From: Baffinella frigidus
Lineage: Eukaryota > Cryptophyceae > Cryptomonadales > Baffinellaceae
Direction of reading: 5' to 3'
DNA: 27,843 bases
NCBI GenBank assembly: GCA_026770585.1
Contig: MU647377.1
Location: 101,787-129,629 of the forward strand
Made by a program: the position numbers and the translations under genes. The notes below the pieces were generated by a model, which saw nothing but the letters and a program-made list of their open reading frames with translations, ran no database searches and was not told the origin of the DNA. Positions within the stretch are counted from its first letter, which is position 1; each line of letters starts with the position of its first letter. Of this stretch, positions 16,701 to 27,086 are shown piece after piece.

Positions 16701-19700
16701 CCGAAGCAGCTGCAGCATGTCCAAGTCGCTCCGGTAGAAATCTTTGGCGCTCAGAGCCTCCGCGCCCTCGAAGTGCTGCGAAACGCGGGCGATTTCGCGG
16801 AAGGTGTGCTTTACATCACTGGTGTCCTTGACATCACTGCTGTCCTTCACAGGCAGAAATTTGACGCAGTGCAGGACAACGACCTTCATCACCTCCCTGG
16901 CAACGTCGCAGATCTGCGACTTGACGCTCGAGTCGTGCACCGACGTCGTTGGGAGCCACTGCCCGATGAGGTCCGACGTCTCGGTGTCTTCGTTCATCGG
17001 AATGACCACGAGCTGGTTGCGCGTGATGCGAGCCAGCTCCCGGATGAGCGCCGTCTTGCGCGAGCACGTATCTCCCTCCAGCAACACCGCGCGCCTCGAC
17101 TGCGCCGCCGCCGCCAGCATTTCGAGCTGCTGCATCGTAGCCGGCGTGCGCTCAAGCGGAGCCGCCTCTGACACGGCCGAGCCGCGCGTCAGGTAGATGG
17201 AGCCAATTCGCACGCTGCCTTCCGCGACACGAAGTACGATGTCGGACTTCGCGTCGCGCTTGTTGAGACTCGGCGGGAGGGGGAACGCAATGGCGATCTG
17301 CTCTTTGACCTTGACCTGGTCCTCCAACGAATGGAACGGCGCCGCGTACACCAGCTCGGCGAACTTGGTCAGGGAGAGTACACTCACATCCTCCACTTGG
17401 CCTGCAGCAGCGCTCTGGCCGGCCTCCGGCTCGCCCTTGGCCTTGTTGATCGCGTGGTGAACCTGCTGGTCCTTGGAATTGCCCGAAAGCACGTCTCTGA
17501 CCTTGACCAGATCACGCAGGTTGATCTCGTACGGCCCCCCCACTCGCCCGATGTCGCCCTTGCCGACCATCCCTTTGATGATGCAATGGAGCGCAAACAG
17601 ATCCCCGAGCTGCTGAACAGACAGGTACTGCTTCTTGATCTCACTCCGGAACAGAAAATCCAAGATTGCCCGCACCTCCTCATCCAAGGGCTGCTCCAGA
17701 AGAACAGACGCGAACAGGTTCCCGATCGAACGTGGCAGCCGCGACCGCCCCCCTCCGATCGTCGCTGGATTCATCGTGGCAAAGAGATGGAACCCGTCGG
17801 GGATCGTGACGTCCTGCCCCGAGGGCAGCGTCAAGGCCTTGGCGCCGTGCCTGAACAGCGTCGCCAGGCCGTCGAGCACCTCCGGGGACGCGAGGTTGAT
17901 CTCGTCGAGCAGAAGCCACTCGCCGTTCTTGAGAGCCTGCACAACCTTGCCGTCCTGCCACTCGAACGTGCGCTTCCCCTGCGGCGTGCACCGCGGCACC
18001 ACGGACCCCAGCAAGTGCTCAAGCGTCGTGTTCGCCGACAGGTTGATCCTCGCCACGGCCTTACCCGTCACGACCATCGAAACCTCTGACACGGCCGCGG
18101 TCTTCCCCGTCCCCGGAGGACCCTCGAGAAGCAGGGGACACCCCGTGGAAATCGCAGCGAGGATCCTCGCCATTTGGTTCACGAACGTGGGGACGGGCGC
18201 GCACGAAAGTTGGGTCGTCTTGAGGTTCAGAACCGAATGATCTTTCCGAGGTTCAGCCCGGAAACAAACGCCCGTGTACTTCATCCGGAAGACGCCGTCA
18301 CCAACCACAGACATCATGCCAGACAAGTCCATGGAAGCGTTCTCGAACTTGCCCTCCGCGACGTTGATCAAGATGGCACCGTGCTCCAAACCGGGGAGGA
18401 GGAACACGTGGCGCCAATCCTGCCCCTTGAACTCGGCATCGGGGTCCACCCACTTGTCCCACTGCTTCGCCTCGCAGCAGCGCTTCAAAATGTCGAGCGG
18501 AGGGTCCTGATGCGTGCAGGAGTCGAAGTAGAAAAAACGCAACCCCAGCCACACCCGCCACAGAAGCGGCACCACGGAGTGGTGCTTGCGCACGAAGTCA
18601 ACGACTCGGAACAGCTTGTGCACGTCAGTGTCAGCCCCCTCGCTGTCGGAAGACGCTGAAGAAAACTCCATCTTGGACTTCATGACCTCCTCCCGCAGAA
18701 AAAACAGAAGATTCACTGCCGTTTTGACATTCTCCTTCGACTCGCCCAGAAACGCCTGCTTGAAGATTGTCGACACGACCTCCTTCAAGACCTCCTGCGA
18801 GTACGGCTTCACGAAGACCTCGGTAAAGCGAGACCGCGTCGCAGGGCTGAGGTTTAGCGTTGCCGACCGCGACTCGCAGTGCACAGTTGCAAACGTCTGG
18901 AACTTCTCCAGGATCGGAATGTCCTGCCCCGGCGCCTCCTCCTCTGTCGCACCCTCGCGCGTCCCACCGCCTCCCTGCGACTGCGTGATGTCTTCGGTGA
19001 TGCTGAACGACGGCGTCGGCTCCAGGAGAGAGTTGAGACGCTCCGCAACAGCCTGGTTCGGCAGGTCGAAGTTCTCGAGAAGCAAGAGCTGCCCGCGCTT
19101 CACCGCGGACGTCACGGGACCGTCCCTGAACAAGAACTGCGGCTTGCTGTCCTTGCCAGACGCAGACACGCCCTTGATCGATTCCCACACAGACTGGAAA
19201 CGCTTCGCCTGAGCAAACAGCGCCGGGTCGACCCCGTGGAATCTCGCCGCGTGCTTCTTCAGAATCATGAGGATCCGCGCCATGCCCTGCTCGAGCTTTT
19301 CAGGGATGTCAATCCTCGAATCCTCCTCCTCCTCGGCATCGGAGTAATACCCCGCGTGCGAAAAGTCCGCAGAAACCTCCAGGTCCGGCTCCGACACGTT
19401 CTCCACAGAAGAGTTCTCGACGCTGGTCGCAGCGGGCATATCCCCCACAGCGCCATGCGCTGCCCCATCCGCGCGAGGAGGCGGATCAACGTGAGGAGCA
19501 GCCGCTGGAGTGGGCTTCTTCCTCTTCGCGCTGCCGAACGCTCTCACTCCGAACATGGTGCTCCGGGAAGCCGTAGGAGACGCGTCACCCGGCGCGACGC
19601 TCGCGGCAGCTTCCTCCGAGAGAATTGCAGAGCCTCCCGCACCTCCAACCCACGACAAAGAGTCTGCAGACGAGGGCTGGTTCCGCCGCTCCTGGGCTGC

Positions 19701-22700
19701 GAGCTCTTCCACGGCGCTGGATCGGCCGTCTGAAAGGAGCGCCGCAAGACGCTCGTCGAAATCGCTCTCGTCTGGGGCCGCAGGCTCACTCTGGGAAGAG
19801 GGTTCTGCAGCAGTGTCGTCGTCCTGAGAATCGTCTCCCGCGTTCTCCCCGAGCAACAAGGCCATCATGTCGTCCTCACCGCCATCCTCGTCCTCCAAAT
19901 TGATGGGCGCCTCCTCAGTGCCCGCCGCGGAGTCGTCACGCACGGCGATGTCATCAAAATTCATCGCAGAGTACGACTCGGACGAACGCACGGACCCGTC
20001 GTCGTCGAACGCGTCGCCGTTCCCGCCTGGAGGCTCGACCTGGACGCGCTCCGAAACATGCGGCCGGTCCGATCCGAGAAACGGAACAAGCAACTGCGCC
20101 AATGTCTCTCCCACGTCACCCTGCGGCGTTTGCTTCTCCATGGCAGCAAGCTTGTCAGCATCCTTCTTCTGCACCGCGTTCACCGCGTTCAAAAACGCAG
20201 AGAGCTCCGACTCCAGGCCAGTGTTCAGGATCTCACGGTAATCTGAATCCACGTACGTGTCGAGCTTCCCGCCCTCGATTTCAGGACGAACCCTCGCCTT
20301 GATGACATGAAGACCCGTGATGAGCACAGAGAACATGTCGCGGAACGAGTACGGTTGGATTTGACCCACGATGTCGCAAGTCTCTGAGTCCTGCAACATG
20401 TCCACCGTGACCAAGTCGCTGACCCGCCCCGTGATTTCTGCCCAAGTGCGAACCAGCAACGACTTGTAGCACGACGGACCCACCAGAAGAACAGGCTCCC
20501 GCGCCTTGACAGCGAACGCGACGTTGACCAACGCAGCGCGCAAAACCTCCGGAATCCGGTCACCGTTGGCGCCGCGAAAGAGCGGAGAGGCCGCCAACTT
20601 GATGCCTGGCAACGTCACTGACACAACGCCGGCGCTGAACGTGCAGTGTCCGTCGCCTTGCTTGATGACAACGGTGTTGGGCTGATCAGTCAAGCCAAAC
20701 TCCTTCTGGATAGCGCCCCTGAGCACATCGACGCCCTGCTGCCGAAACCGCGACTCAAACAGCGACATCCCGATCCTGCCCCACGACGCCTGCGCCCCAA
20801 ACGCGTGCTTCCGGCGCACCCACTTCAAGATGTCGCGGTACGTCAGTCGCTGCTGCTTGTTGTCCTGCACGGCCCCGTACACGTTCGCGAGTCTCTGCGC
20901 TTCTTCCGGCGGAGGAGGTGGCTCTCGGCCATCTTCGCGGCGCTTTCGAATCACATCGGGCAGTTCCTGCGCGTCGAAATCCCTGACCTGCACCTCCAGC
21001 ATCCGGTTCCGAAGCGAGACTGGAAGGACGAAACGGCCGGCATAGCCCTTCGCATCGTTCTGGGTCGCAAAAAAACGGAAGTCCCCGTGGGCCTGCACCA
21101 CAACGTCCGTCCCAGGAACAGAGATGCTGGTCTGGCCCTCCAGAATCGGATAGAGAAGGCTCATTACGGCTGGTTCGGCTAGGTTGAACTCGTCGGCCAG
21201 GAACCAGTACCCGCACCGCATCGCCTTGAGCAGCGCCCCTTCCCTGAACACGAAATCACCGTCTCCAGAGGGCAAGTAAGAGCCCAGGTAGTCCTGCACG
21301 GTCGTGGAGGCCGAGTTGTTGACCCGCAGGAGAAGAATGGCCGACTCCGTGTTGCTGTCGCCCTGCTTCTGACGCCGTGGCATCTGCTTCGACAAGAAGT
21401 CGATGAGAGACGTCTTCCCCACAGCAGCGGGGCCCTCTAGGAGCACAGGCATGTTGCACTCCACGCATCCCATCACAGCATCGGCTTGAGCACGCCGGCT
21501 TGGCGTGAGCACGTGGACCCCAGACTCCGTCAGACTCCGAGAAAACTGGATCTCGTCGCTCAAAGGCCTCGGCTCGTTCATCGCTTGGAGATGCGCGCGG
21601 ACCTTCGAGGACAGACCCTCGTCAACGACCTGACTCTCGAGAGTGATCTTGAAAGCCAGCCACAGAGCGGACGGGAAGTCGAGGCGGCGGTGACGCCACT
21701 GAAGCAGATACGAACTGTTCAGGAGGCGAACGAGGTTCCGGAGCGTGATAGCGCTCGACACCCCGCCAGATTTGGGCGTGTGCGTGATGAGGAGCCAGCA
21801 GAGGTCGCACGTCTGCTCGCGCGCGAGGTCGTCCGAGGCGAGGACGGTGCTCGCGATGATGGGGCGCATCTCCGCATCGAAGAGTTGGCGGTCCTGCTCA
21901 GAGGTGATGAGGTCCCGGAAGTGCACGACGGCGAAACGGTTGTAAAGAGCAGGCGAAAGCTCAACCGCACCCGACGCCCCAGACGCAGAGCTCGGCGGAG
22001 TCATGGTCGCCAGCACACGGAAGCCATCCTGCAGCTCCAGAGCATCTGTCTCCCCCTTCTCCGAAAGAATCCACTCAGCCGGCTTCTCCAGAAGCGGGTT
22101 CAGCCGCTCGAGCACAGACGCCTCGCCCTGGTTGAGGTTGTCGAGAATCACCCACTGGCCCGGCTTTGCCTTGAAAGCCTTTGTCACCAATCCGTCTTGC
22201 CACTCGATCGGAGCCTTGTTCCCCCCCCCCGACCTGCTCGTTGGGGCGTTCTGCCCGACCAGAACCGAAGGATCCGTCTCAGGCGTGAGACACATCTGCA
22301 CGAACGTCTGTCCCTGGATGCGCGCCAGCGCAACGAGAGCTGCGCTCTTCCCGATCGCTTCCCCGCCAGTCACCAGGATGGGGTGTGAGAGGTTCATCGC
22401 CAGAAGCAGCTGGTGCCACAGCCGCAGGACCCGGGGAGTGAGAACGAACGGCCACTCCGCCGCCGGAAGATCGCAAACTTGTCCCGCATGCTGTGTAGCC
22501 TCCAGGAGCTCAGCTGTTGCCGCGACAATCTGGCCTGACTCCCAGTGGAAATGGTTCTGCAGCACCTCCGCCACCAGCAGCGTGCGCGCCTCACTCTGCC
22601 TCACTCTCGCAGCGTAGGACTCAGCCACAGACTTCGCCCACGCCGCAGCGTCCTCCGCCGGATCCAAGCGCTCGATAGCCTGCTGCAACCAGCTGAAATC

Positions 22701-25700
22701 GATGTGGTAGACCCCGAAATCGTTGACGAAGGGAGAGGTGGACATGATTCTGACAACAGCTGCGTGGGCGGAGCACGCCTTCTGTCGCAAATCCTCCCTG
22801 AACGCCCCCCCCGGCGTTTTGTCGAGACGCGCCATGAGAGATTCCGTAGAAGGGAGATTGATCCGCATGCTCACATCGCCAATCGTCAAGACAGCAGCCC
22901 CATCGTCCTCCCGTGCTTTGAAAAGATAGTAGGCATCGCCGGCCTGCGGCAACTCCAGACCGGCTTTGCTGAGCGCGTCCTCGACGATGGGGACTCCCGC
23001 ATCTCGAAAGCGGTCTGAATACACGTGTGCGATCGCTTGCGCAAGGCGTCGCGACGCCGCAGACGGGTCCTCGACAAAATCGAACTCCTTCCCAAGCCAC
23101 GTGGCATGCTCGACAGCCCTGAGAAGTTCCCGGATCGTGACCTCGGCATACGCACCGCGTTCAGGGAAATCGCCCTCCCCGTGCATCCCAGACGTCAACG
23201 CGCCCCGCACTGAGTTGTGGCACACCATCAACGTGTCGGTCATATCCGCGAGCTTTCCCCCGCAAAAGAGCCCGCTCGACTCGAGTCTGGCGCTGACAAC
23301 CTCCTGCAGCTCCTTCACGCTCAGCTCCTCAAAAAGAATCTTGCGGAACCTGCTCAGGAACGAATCTGACAGCTCCTCGCGACGCCCTCGGAAGAACCCC
23401 GCGTTCGGATTCTGTGTCGCAAAGAGGCGGAAGTTCTTGTGCTGCTTGATCGGGGGGAACACCGACTTGGCACCGTCGCTGGGGTTTGCGACGACAAGCA
23501 CTCCCGAGTCAAGGACGGACTCCAACCGTTGCAGAACTTGGTCAGGCGCGAGGTTGACTTCGTCGAGAAGCAGCCAATGCCCGTCCTCGAAAGCCCTCGT
23601 GAAGGGCTGCTTCACGAACTTGAACTTCCCGTCCGTATCAAGCTCGACCTTGCCGAGAAAATCTTCGATGGTCACTCGCGAGGACATGTTGAATCGGAAC
23701 AGCGGAGCGTTGCCAGTCATCTTGGCGGCGGCGTCGACTGTCGCGGACTTGCCCACGCCGGTCTCGCCCTCCAGAAGCAACGGCACGCAGTCGTGAACCA
23801 CCTCGCAGATCATGTTCAGGTTCGCCTCTATCTTGGGAGTGAGCACCAGCTTCGTAGCGGGGGCGTCACCAGCTTCGTAGCGAAGGCGTCCGTCGCGCAG
23901 CCGCACGGCAGTGGCAAGGGCGACGGCTGGGTCATCGACGTTCTGATCAGAAAGAAGCTTCGAAGTCTCCTCGAAGTCGTTTCTGCGAGCGACTGCCGTC
24001 GCACCCTCCGCCGTGAGAATCGTAGCCGAGTACATCTTCACGTGTCCGGCGCCCGAAAGAGGAAACACGTCAGCGGTGAGCGCGTCTGGCACGAGATTCT
24101 CGAGATCCTGACCCAGGCTCTGCACCTCCTCCCGTGAAAACTTGAGAAGGACCGCGAGGATGGACACCGCATGCTCCCTGAAATCAGACGCCAGCCCCCC
24201 GAACAGCGCTGGGATGTGCTGCAAGAGGAGAGGCTCCACTGTCGGGCGCGTCTGCTCGTCTGCCAGCACAGCATGAAGGCAGCGCAAGTGCTCGGAAAGA
24301 AGGTCGAACTTCTCCCCCTCCGGACAGTACGCCAGGTCACCCATGATGTCTGAGACGACGTCGTTGAGAACAAACGTGTCCGCCGACGTTGTACGGGTTT
24401 GCTCGGCAGCAGGTGCAGCGTGCAACACCGCGAAAATCCGCATGAAAAGAGGCGTGGGGTACGCCAGTTGCAGAACGGTCCCACGCCGCTCCCGGAAGAG
24501 CTCCGCCACTGCAGACTTTGTCGCGTCGGGAAACAGGCGTTCGAAATCGAGAACGACCTCTGCCACAGAGAGAATGCCGACGCAGTCGAGCGGAACGCCC
24601 TGGTCGTGTCCCCCCCCCCAAATGTCGGTCAAGGCTTGCAAGATGCCCTTCGCGTCGTCCTCCGTGAGCTCCTCCGCGCGAGCATGCCTGATGAGGCGGT
24701 GCAGAAGCGAGACTCCGTGCGAACGCCACGAGGACGCGGCATCGGTCGACGCGTCTGCCCGGGAAACGTCTGTCGACATTGCCCACAAAACGGTCTTGAC
24801 GGATGCCGAAGTTGCCCGGTCGCTCCAGTGCCCTGCGAGGTTGTCGGAGAACAGCGTCCCCGCGAACGTGAGGATGTCGCGTGAGCGCGCAGGCTCCGAG
24901 TGCGCCAGCGCAAGAAGCTCCCCGAGAACGTCGTGTCGCGAGCGGTTCTTCAGAGACGAGGTCATCTGCGTCAGGCGCTCCGACCCCTGAAACAGCTCCG
25001 ACTTCTGCAAAGCACTCCAGGCCCGGCCCAAAATACTCCAGAATCCGATCGGCTGGTCGAAAAGATGGTCGACTCGGTCGGTTCCCTGCGCGACGCAGAC
25101 AAACTCGGTGAGCCAGAGCACGAGCACGTCGCTTTCGCCAACGTTCCCCACATCCGCCACACCGTCGAGGCCCCCTGACACCAGCGCGCCCTCCCCGGCG
25201 TTTGCCTCGTCGGGCGTCAGATCCACCAAGAACTGGAAGATGCTGTGGAGAGAGCGCTTGGCGAGATCGGCGCCCATGGCCGAAATGTAGTCCCGAACAT
25301 CGGTCGAAACGTCCCTGAGAGAGTCCCGGAAAGAGTTCACGTCGTGAGAAACTGCAGCGCGCTTGACCTGATAAATCTCCCCCCAGAACCCGCGCCTCAC
25401 CAAATCTTTCCGTGAAAACTCCACCAGCGTCGACACAAGCGGATCCTCCAACTCGTTCGCCACACCCTTGACGCCTTTCAGCTTTTGAAGAGCCACGCTC
25501 AAGATGCTCTCGGCTAGCTGAACGAAAGGAGCGCGAGAGCCGTCTTCGTTGTTCGGGACAAGATCTGTGCACGCCCCCAGAATCTCCCCGAAGCGCTTCG
25601 CAGAGTGAGAGATCGGGACACCGGCAAGATCCGTGTCGATCAAGCTTGCCCGCAAGCCGGCGAACATGGCGGAGAATTTCTTCCTGGCGGCGTCCGTGGT

Positions 25701-26639
25701 CCCGCCGTCGCAGCTGCTTAGCCGTTGCAGGATGATGTACAGCGCCACGTCGCTCGTATCTCCCCGCTTCACAGTTTTGTTGACCTGAACAATGTCGTCC
25801 CGCCCGTCCGTCCAGCGAATCACCATCGCATGTTGCGGGCTGTCGTTCGTGGGCCGGATTTCCCCGATCAGAGGAGAACCAGGTTGTCTGACACGGCCCA
25901 CGGTCACCTCCTGCACCACAAGAGTGCTGAAGACAAGCCGCAGACACTGCTTGAGAAGCGGGGGTCCGAATCTGACGTCCTCGCAAACCCGGTGCAGCAG
26001 ATCGACGCACGAAGGCGAAACTGACGGGTCTGGGCGCACGAAGAAACTGATCATCTGGAAGAGTGCGTCGCAACCGCGCGCGCACAGGGGAGACGCGTGA
26101 TCCGGCTTCCCAATCGGCGCACAGAGCATGAAGAGCATCTTGTCCTTGACGAACTGAAACGGCTTGGGCAAGACCGCCGTCTTCTTGCCCGCGATAGAGG
26201 CGAAACGAGGTGCTTTCCCTTGAACGTGAGAATATTGCGCACCCTTGAAGAGCGTGTTCCACAGAGACGTTTGGCTCTTGTATAAAAGCATCGCACTGTG
26301 TTCCGTCGGGAGAGAGTCCATCCACCAGCGGACCAGACGCGCCATGCAGCCCGACGCGCACGGAGTAACCTCGTACGCGAACGAAGCCACTGCGAAGGGC
26401 AGAATGAGTGAATAGTACACGGCGACGGCATCAGGCGCCGTCATCTTGCAGGTCACCCGAGCGTCGGTCAAAAATTCGTTCGTGCCATCCAGAAGGCATT
26501 TCTGCAATCCAGCCTCCTTCTTCTCGTCGATCGCGTCCCGCAAAAGTTGCGCCAGCCCCTTTGCCAGCCCCTTTTTTCCACCCGCAACGCCATCGATTGA
26601 TTGCTGCAAAACCTCCCGCGGAACAGTGGTAGCCGTCAT
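10770..26639 (-). CDS. Giant six-AAA (midasin/dynein-related) ATPase, exon 1
   Basis: An uninterrupted frame of 5,290 codons from ATG at 26639 to the proposed splice donor; without splicing it would stop at 10716. The frame also extends upstream to 26753, but the only upstream initiator is a GTG, so the first ATG is preferred (G at -3, A at +4). Residues 1 to about 930 are largely helical and unrecognised. Six AAA+ modules follow, with P-loops at about residues 957, 1424, 1736, 2053, 2840 and 3188. Residues about 3520-5290 form a helical arm with coiled coils. The spacing and DEVNLA/DEINLA Walker B signatures match the AAA_5 class of midasin and 'dynein-related' proteins, which are mechanochemical remodelling ATPases. 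Midasin acts in ribosome assembly, but its VWA/MIDAS tail was not seen here. I recall apicomplexan proteins of about 8,000 residues annotated 'dynein-related AAA-type ATPase', which may be relatives. Coding status is very secure, family moderately so, cellular role unknown. Confidence 0.88.
12910..12963 (-). repeat. 27-bp in-frame tandem duplication
   Basis: Two adjacent 27-bp copies (12910-12936 and 12937-12963) differ at a few bases. They encode two 9-residue units containing DVVED in the helical arm of the giant protein. The copy number keeps the frame. Confidence 0.85.
14180..14845 (-). other. Coiled-coil / low-complexity / coiled-coil hairpin
   Basis: Coil 1 (about 14845-14665, residues 3932-3991) and coil 2 (about 14425-14180, residues 4072-4153) have strong Ala/Leu/Glu/Lys heptad character. 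The roughly 80-residue linker between them is Gly/Ala/Asp/Thr-rich with repeated TEADPA and VDAS units, encoded by imperfect DNA repeats near 14451-14570 and 14595-14660. The two coils have similar length and could pair antiparallel as a stalk. The position, after AAA6, differs from the dynein stalk, which lies between AAA4 and AAA5. Confidence 0.6.
16812..16847 (-). repeat. 18-bp in-frame tandem duplication
   Basis: Two 18-bp copies encode KDSSDV and KDTSDV within the helical insertion of AAA6, between its Walker A and Walker B positions. Confidence 0.85.
19090..20455 (-). other. Long acidic insertion inside AAA4
   Basis: Walker A and Walker B of AAA4 are about 455 residues apart, against about 60 in AAA1, so roughly 390 residues are inserted. 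The start keeps the AAA fold (a DIVGQ segment just after the P-loop). The middle (about 20050-19330) is rich in Asp, Glu, Ser, Ala and Pro and predicted disordered, with runs such as DDDG, EDEDGGEDD and DAEEEED. A basic patch KRKK lies at about 19530-19515 and could be a nuclear localisation signal. Several SD/SE-rich spots look like acidophilic kinase sites. Midasin's acidic region lies after the ring rather than within it. Confidence 0.7.
22221..22230. repeat. (C)10 homopolymer in coding sequence
   Basis: Ten consecutive C on + (ten G in the mRNA) encode the Gly-Gly-Gly stretch in AAA2 between its Walker A and Walker B. The frame stays open across it. Confidence 0.9.
23844..23889 (-). repeat. 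23-bp tandem duplication read in two frames
   Basis: Copies at 23844-23866 and 23867-23889 differ at two adjacent bases. Because 23 is not a multiple of three, the two copies are translated in different frames (YEAGDAP, then ATKLVL), just upstream of the AAA1 P-loop. Confidence 0.85.
24610..24619. repeat. (C)10 homopolymer in coding sequence
   Basis: Ten consecutive C on + encode the Gly-rich part of an IWGGGHDQG segment in the N-terminal domain. The frame stays open across it. Confidence 0.9.
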
Positions 26640-26812
26640 TCCGAAAACGGGCGAAGTCTCCGGGGTTGAATCACAGCACGCGTCTCCTCCAGAAATCTCC
26701 CGGCGCCCGCTGATCGGTGCAGGATCAACCCCTGCACACCCAAACACGCAGTGTCAACAGCAGTGTCAACAGCTTCGCGAACCAACAGCTGTTTCTGGGA
26801 GAAGAGATTCAT
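26636..26812 (-). other. Upstream ORF overlapping the main start (58 codons)
   Basis: A minus-strand ATG at 26812 opens a frame of 58 codons. Its TGA (26638-26636) overlaps the main ATG as ATGA. If it lies in the mRNA leader it could limit initiation on the giant ORF or permit termination-reinitiation. Alternatively, this frame could be part of a spliced first exon, since the main frame is open back to 26753 and GT and AG dinucleotides are available, though any such intron would be very short. The peptide resembles nothing I know. Confidence 0.3.
26749..26773. repeat. 12-bp direct repeat upstream of the giant gene
   Basis: Two adjacent copies of CAGTGTCAACAG lie about 110 bp upstream of the main ATG, inside the upstream ORF. 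This could be a regulatory element or simple slippage; nothing in the sequence decides between them. Confidence 0.7.
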
Positions 26813-26849
26813 TGAACTTATGCCGGGCCATAAACTTGAAACGTCCAGA

Positions 26850-26870
26850 GAGGGCTCGAACTGAGCCCTC
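26850..26870. repeat. Inverted repeat, 8-bp stem and 5-nt loop
   Basis: GAGGGCTC, GAACT, GAGCCCTC forms a perfect 8-bp stem about 210 bp upstream of the giant ORF's ATG. It could be a palindromic protein-binding site or a leader hairpin. No T-run or other terminator signature follows. Confidence 0.6.
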
Positions 26871-26879
26871 GCGGGACAT

Positions 26880-26965
26880 CCGGGTTTCGGTTTTTGTTTG
26901 TTCCGGGTTCGGGTCTCGGGTTCCAGGTCTCGGGTTTCGGTTCTCAGGTTTCGGGGTTACCGTCC
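26880..26965 (+). repeat. Degenerate TCGGGTT-type heptamer stretch
   Basis: About 85 bp of imperfect units of the form GGGTTTCGG, GGGTTCGGG, GGGTCTCGG and GGTTCTCAGG. These look like mutated telomere heptamers with C in place of A, G-rich on the + strand like the other arrays. Confidence 0.65.
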
Positions 26966-27086
26966 GACGTCACGAGGCGTCTGGATGCCCGTGCCGCTCC
27001 GGGTGTTGTCCCCCGTCCACCTCAGGACGCGCCGCTTTCTGCTGCCCTGCTTGGTAGGGGTTCACGGTTTGAGGTTTGGGGGTTGG

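Larger units (their letters stand above)
16100..23860 (-). other. Six tandem AAA+ modules (predicted ring)
   Basis: Walker A motifs: AAA1 GETGVGKS (23770-23746), AAA2 GGEAIGKS (22369-22346), AAA3 GPAAVGKT (21434-21411), AAA4 GPSCYKS (about 20482-20460), AAA5 GPPGTGKT (18121-18098), AAA6 GDTCSRKT (17077-17054). Walker B: AAA1 LLLDEVN, AAA2 VILDNLN, AAA3 FLADEFN, AAA4 LLLLENFD, AAA5 LLLDEIN, AAA6 VVLDGVN. Sensor-1 segments: ATQN, ATMT, ATQN, ATVH, ATMN, ATAN. All AAA+ landmarks are therefore intact at sites 1, 3 and 5. Site 2 has a good P-loop but no catalytic Glu. Sites 4 and 6 lack the P-loop glycine before Lys and the Walker B acid pair. Six modules in one chain is the layout of dynein and midasin. 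Confidence 0.85.
26640..27060. other. Upstream/leader region of the giant gene
   Basis: About 420 bp of non-repetitive to semi-repetitive DNA between the main ATG and the right-hand satellites. It should contain the promoter and leader. I see no convincing TATA box or other core promoter element. It holds the short upstream ORF, the 12-bp direct repeat and the inverted repeat. Its distal part (26880-26965) turns into degenerate TCGGGTT repeats. Confidence 0.5.

Noticed and set aside
2333-26639. Naming the gene midasin (MDN1) or a dynein heavy chain
   Set aside because: The VWA tail of midasin is missing, and the dynein linker and stalk position are not seen. Only the AAA_5-type six-module ring is shared.
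2339-26747. Many plus-strand and off-frame ORFs of 60-380 codons across the gene
   Set aside because: They lie wholly opposite or within the giant minus-strand frame, are low in recognisable motifs and Arg/Pro/Ser-rich as expected for shadows of GC-rich coding DNA.
26640-26747. Start of the giant ORF at 26747
   Set aside because: That codon is GTG, unlikely as a nuclear eukaryotic start. The first in-frame ATG is at 26639.
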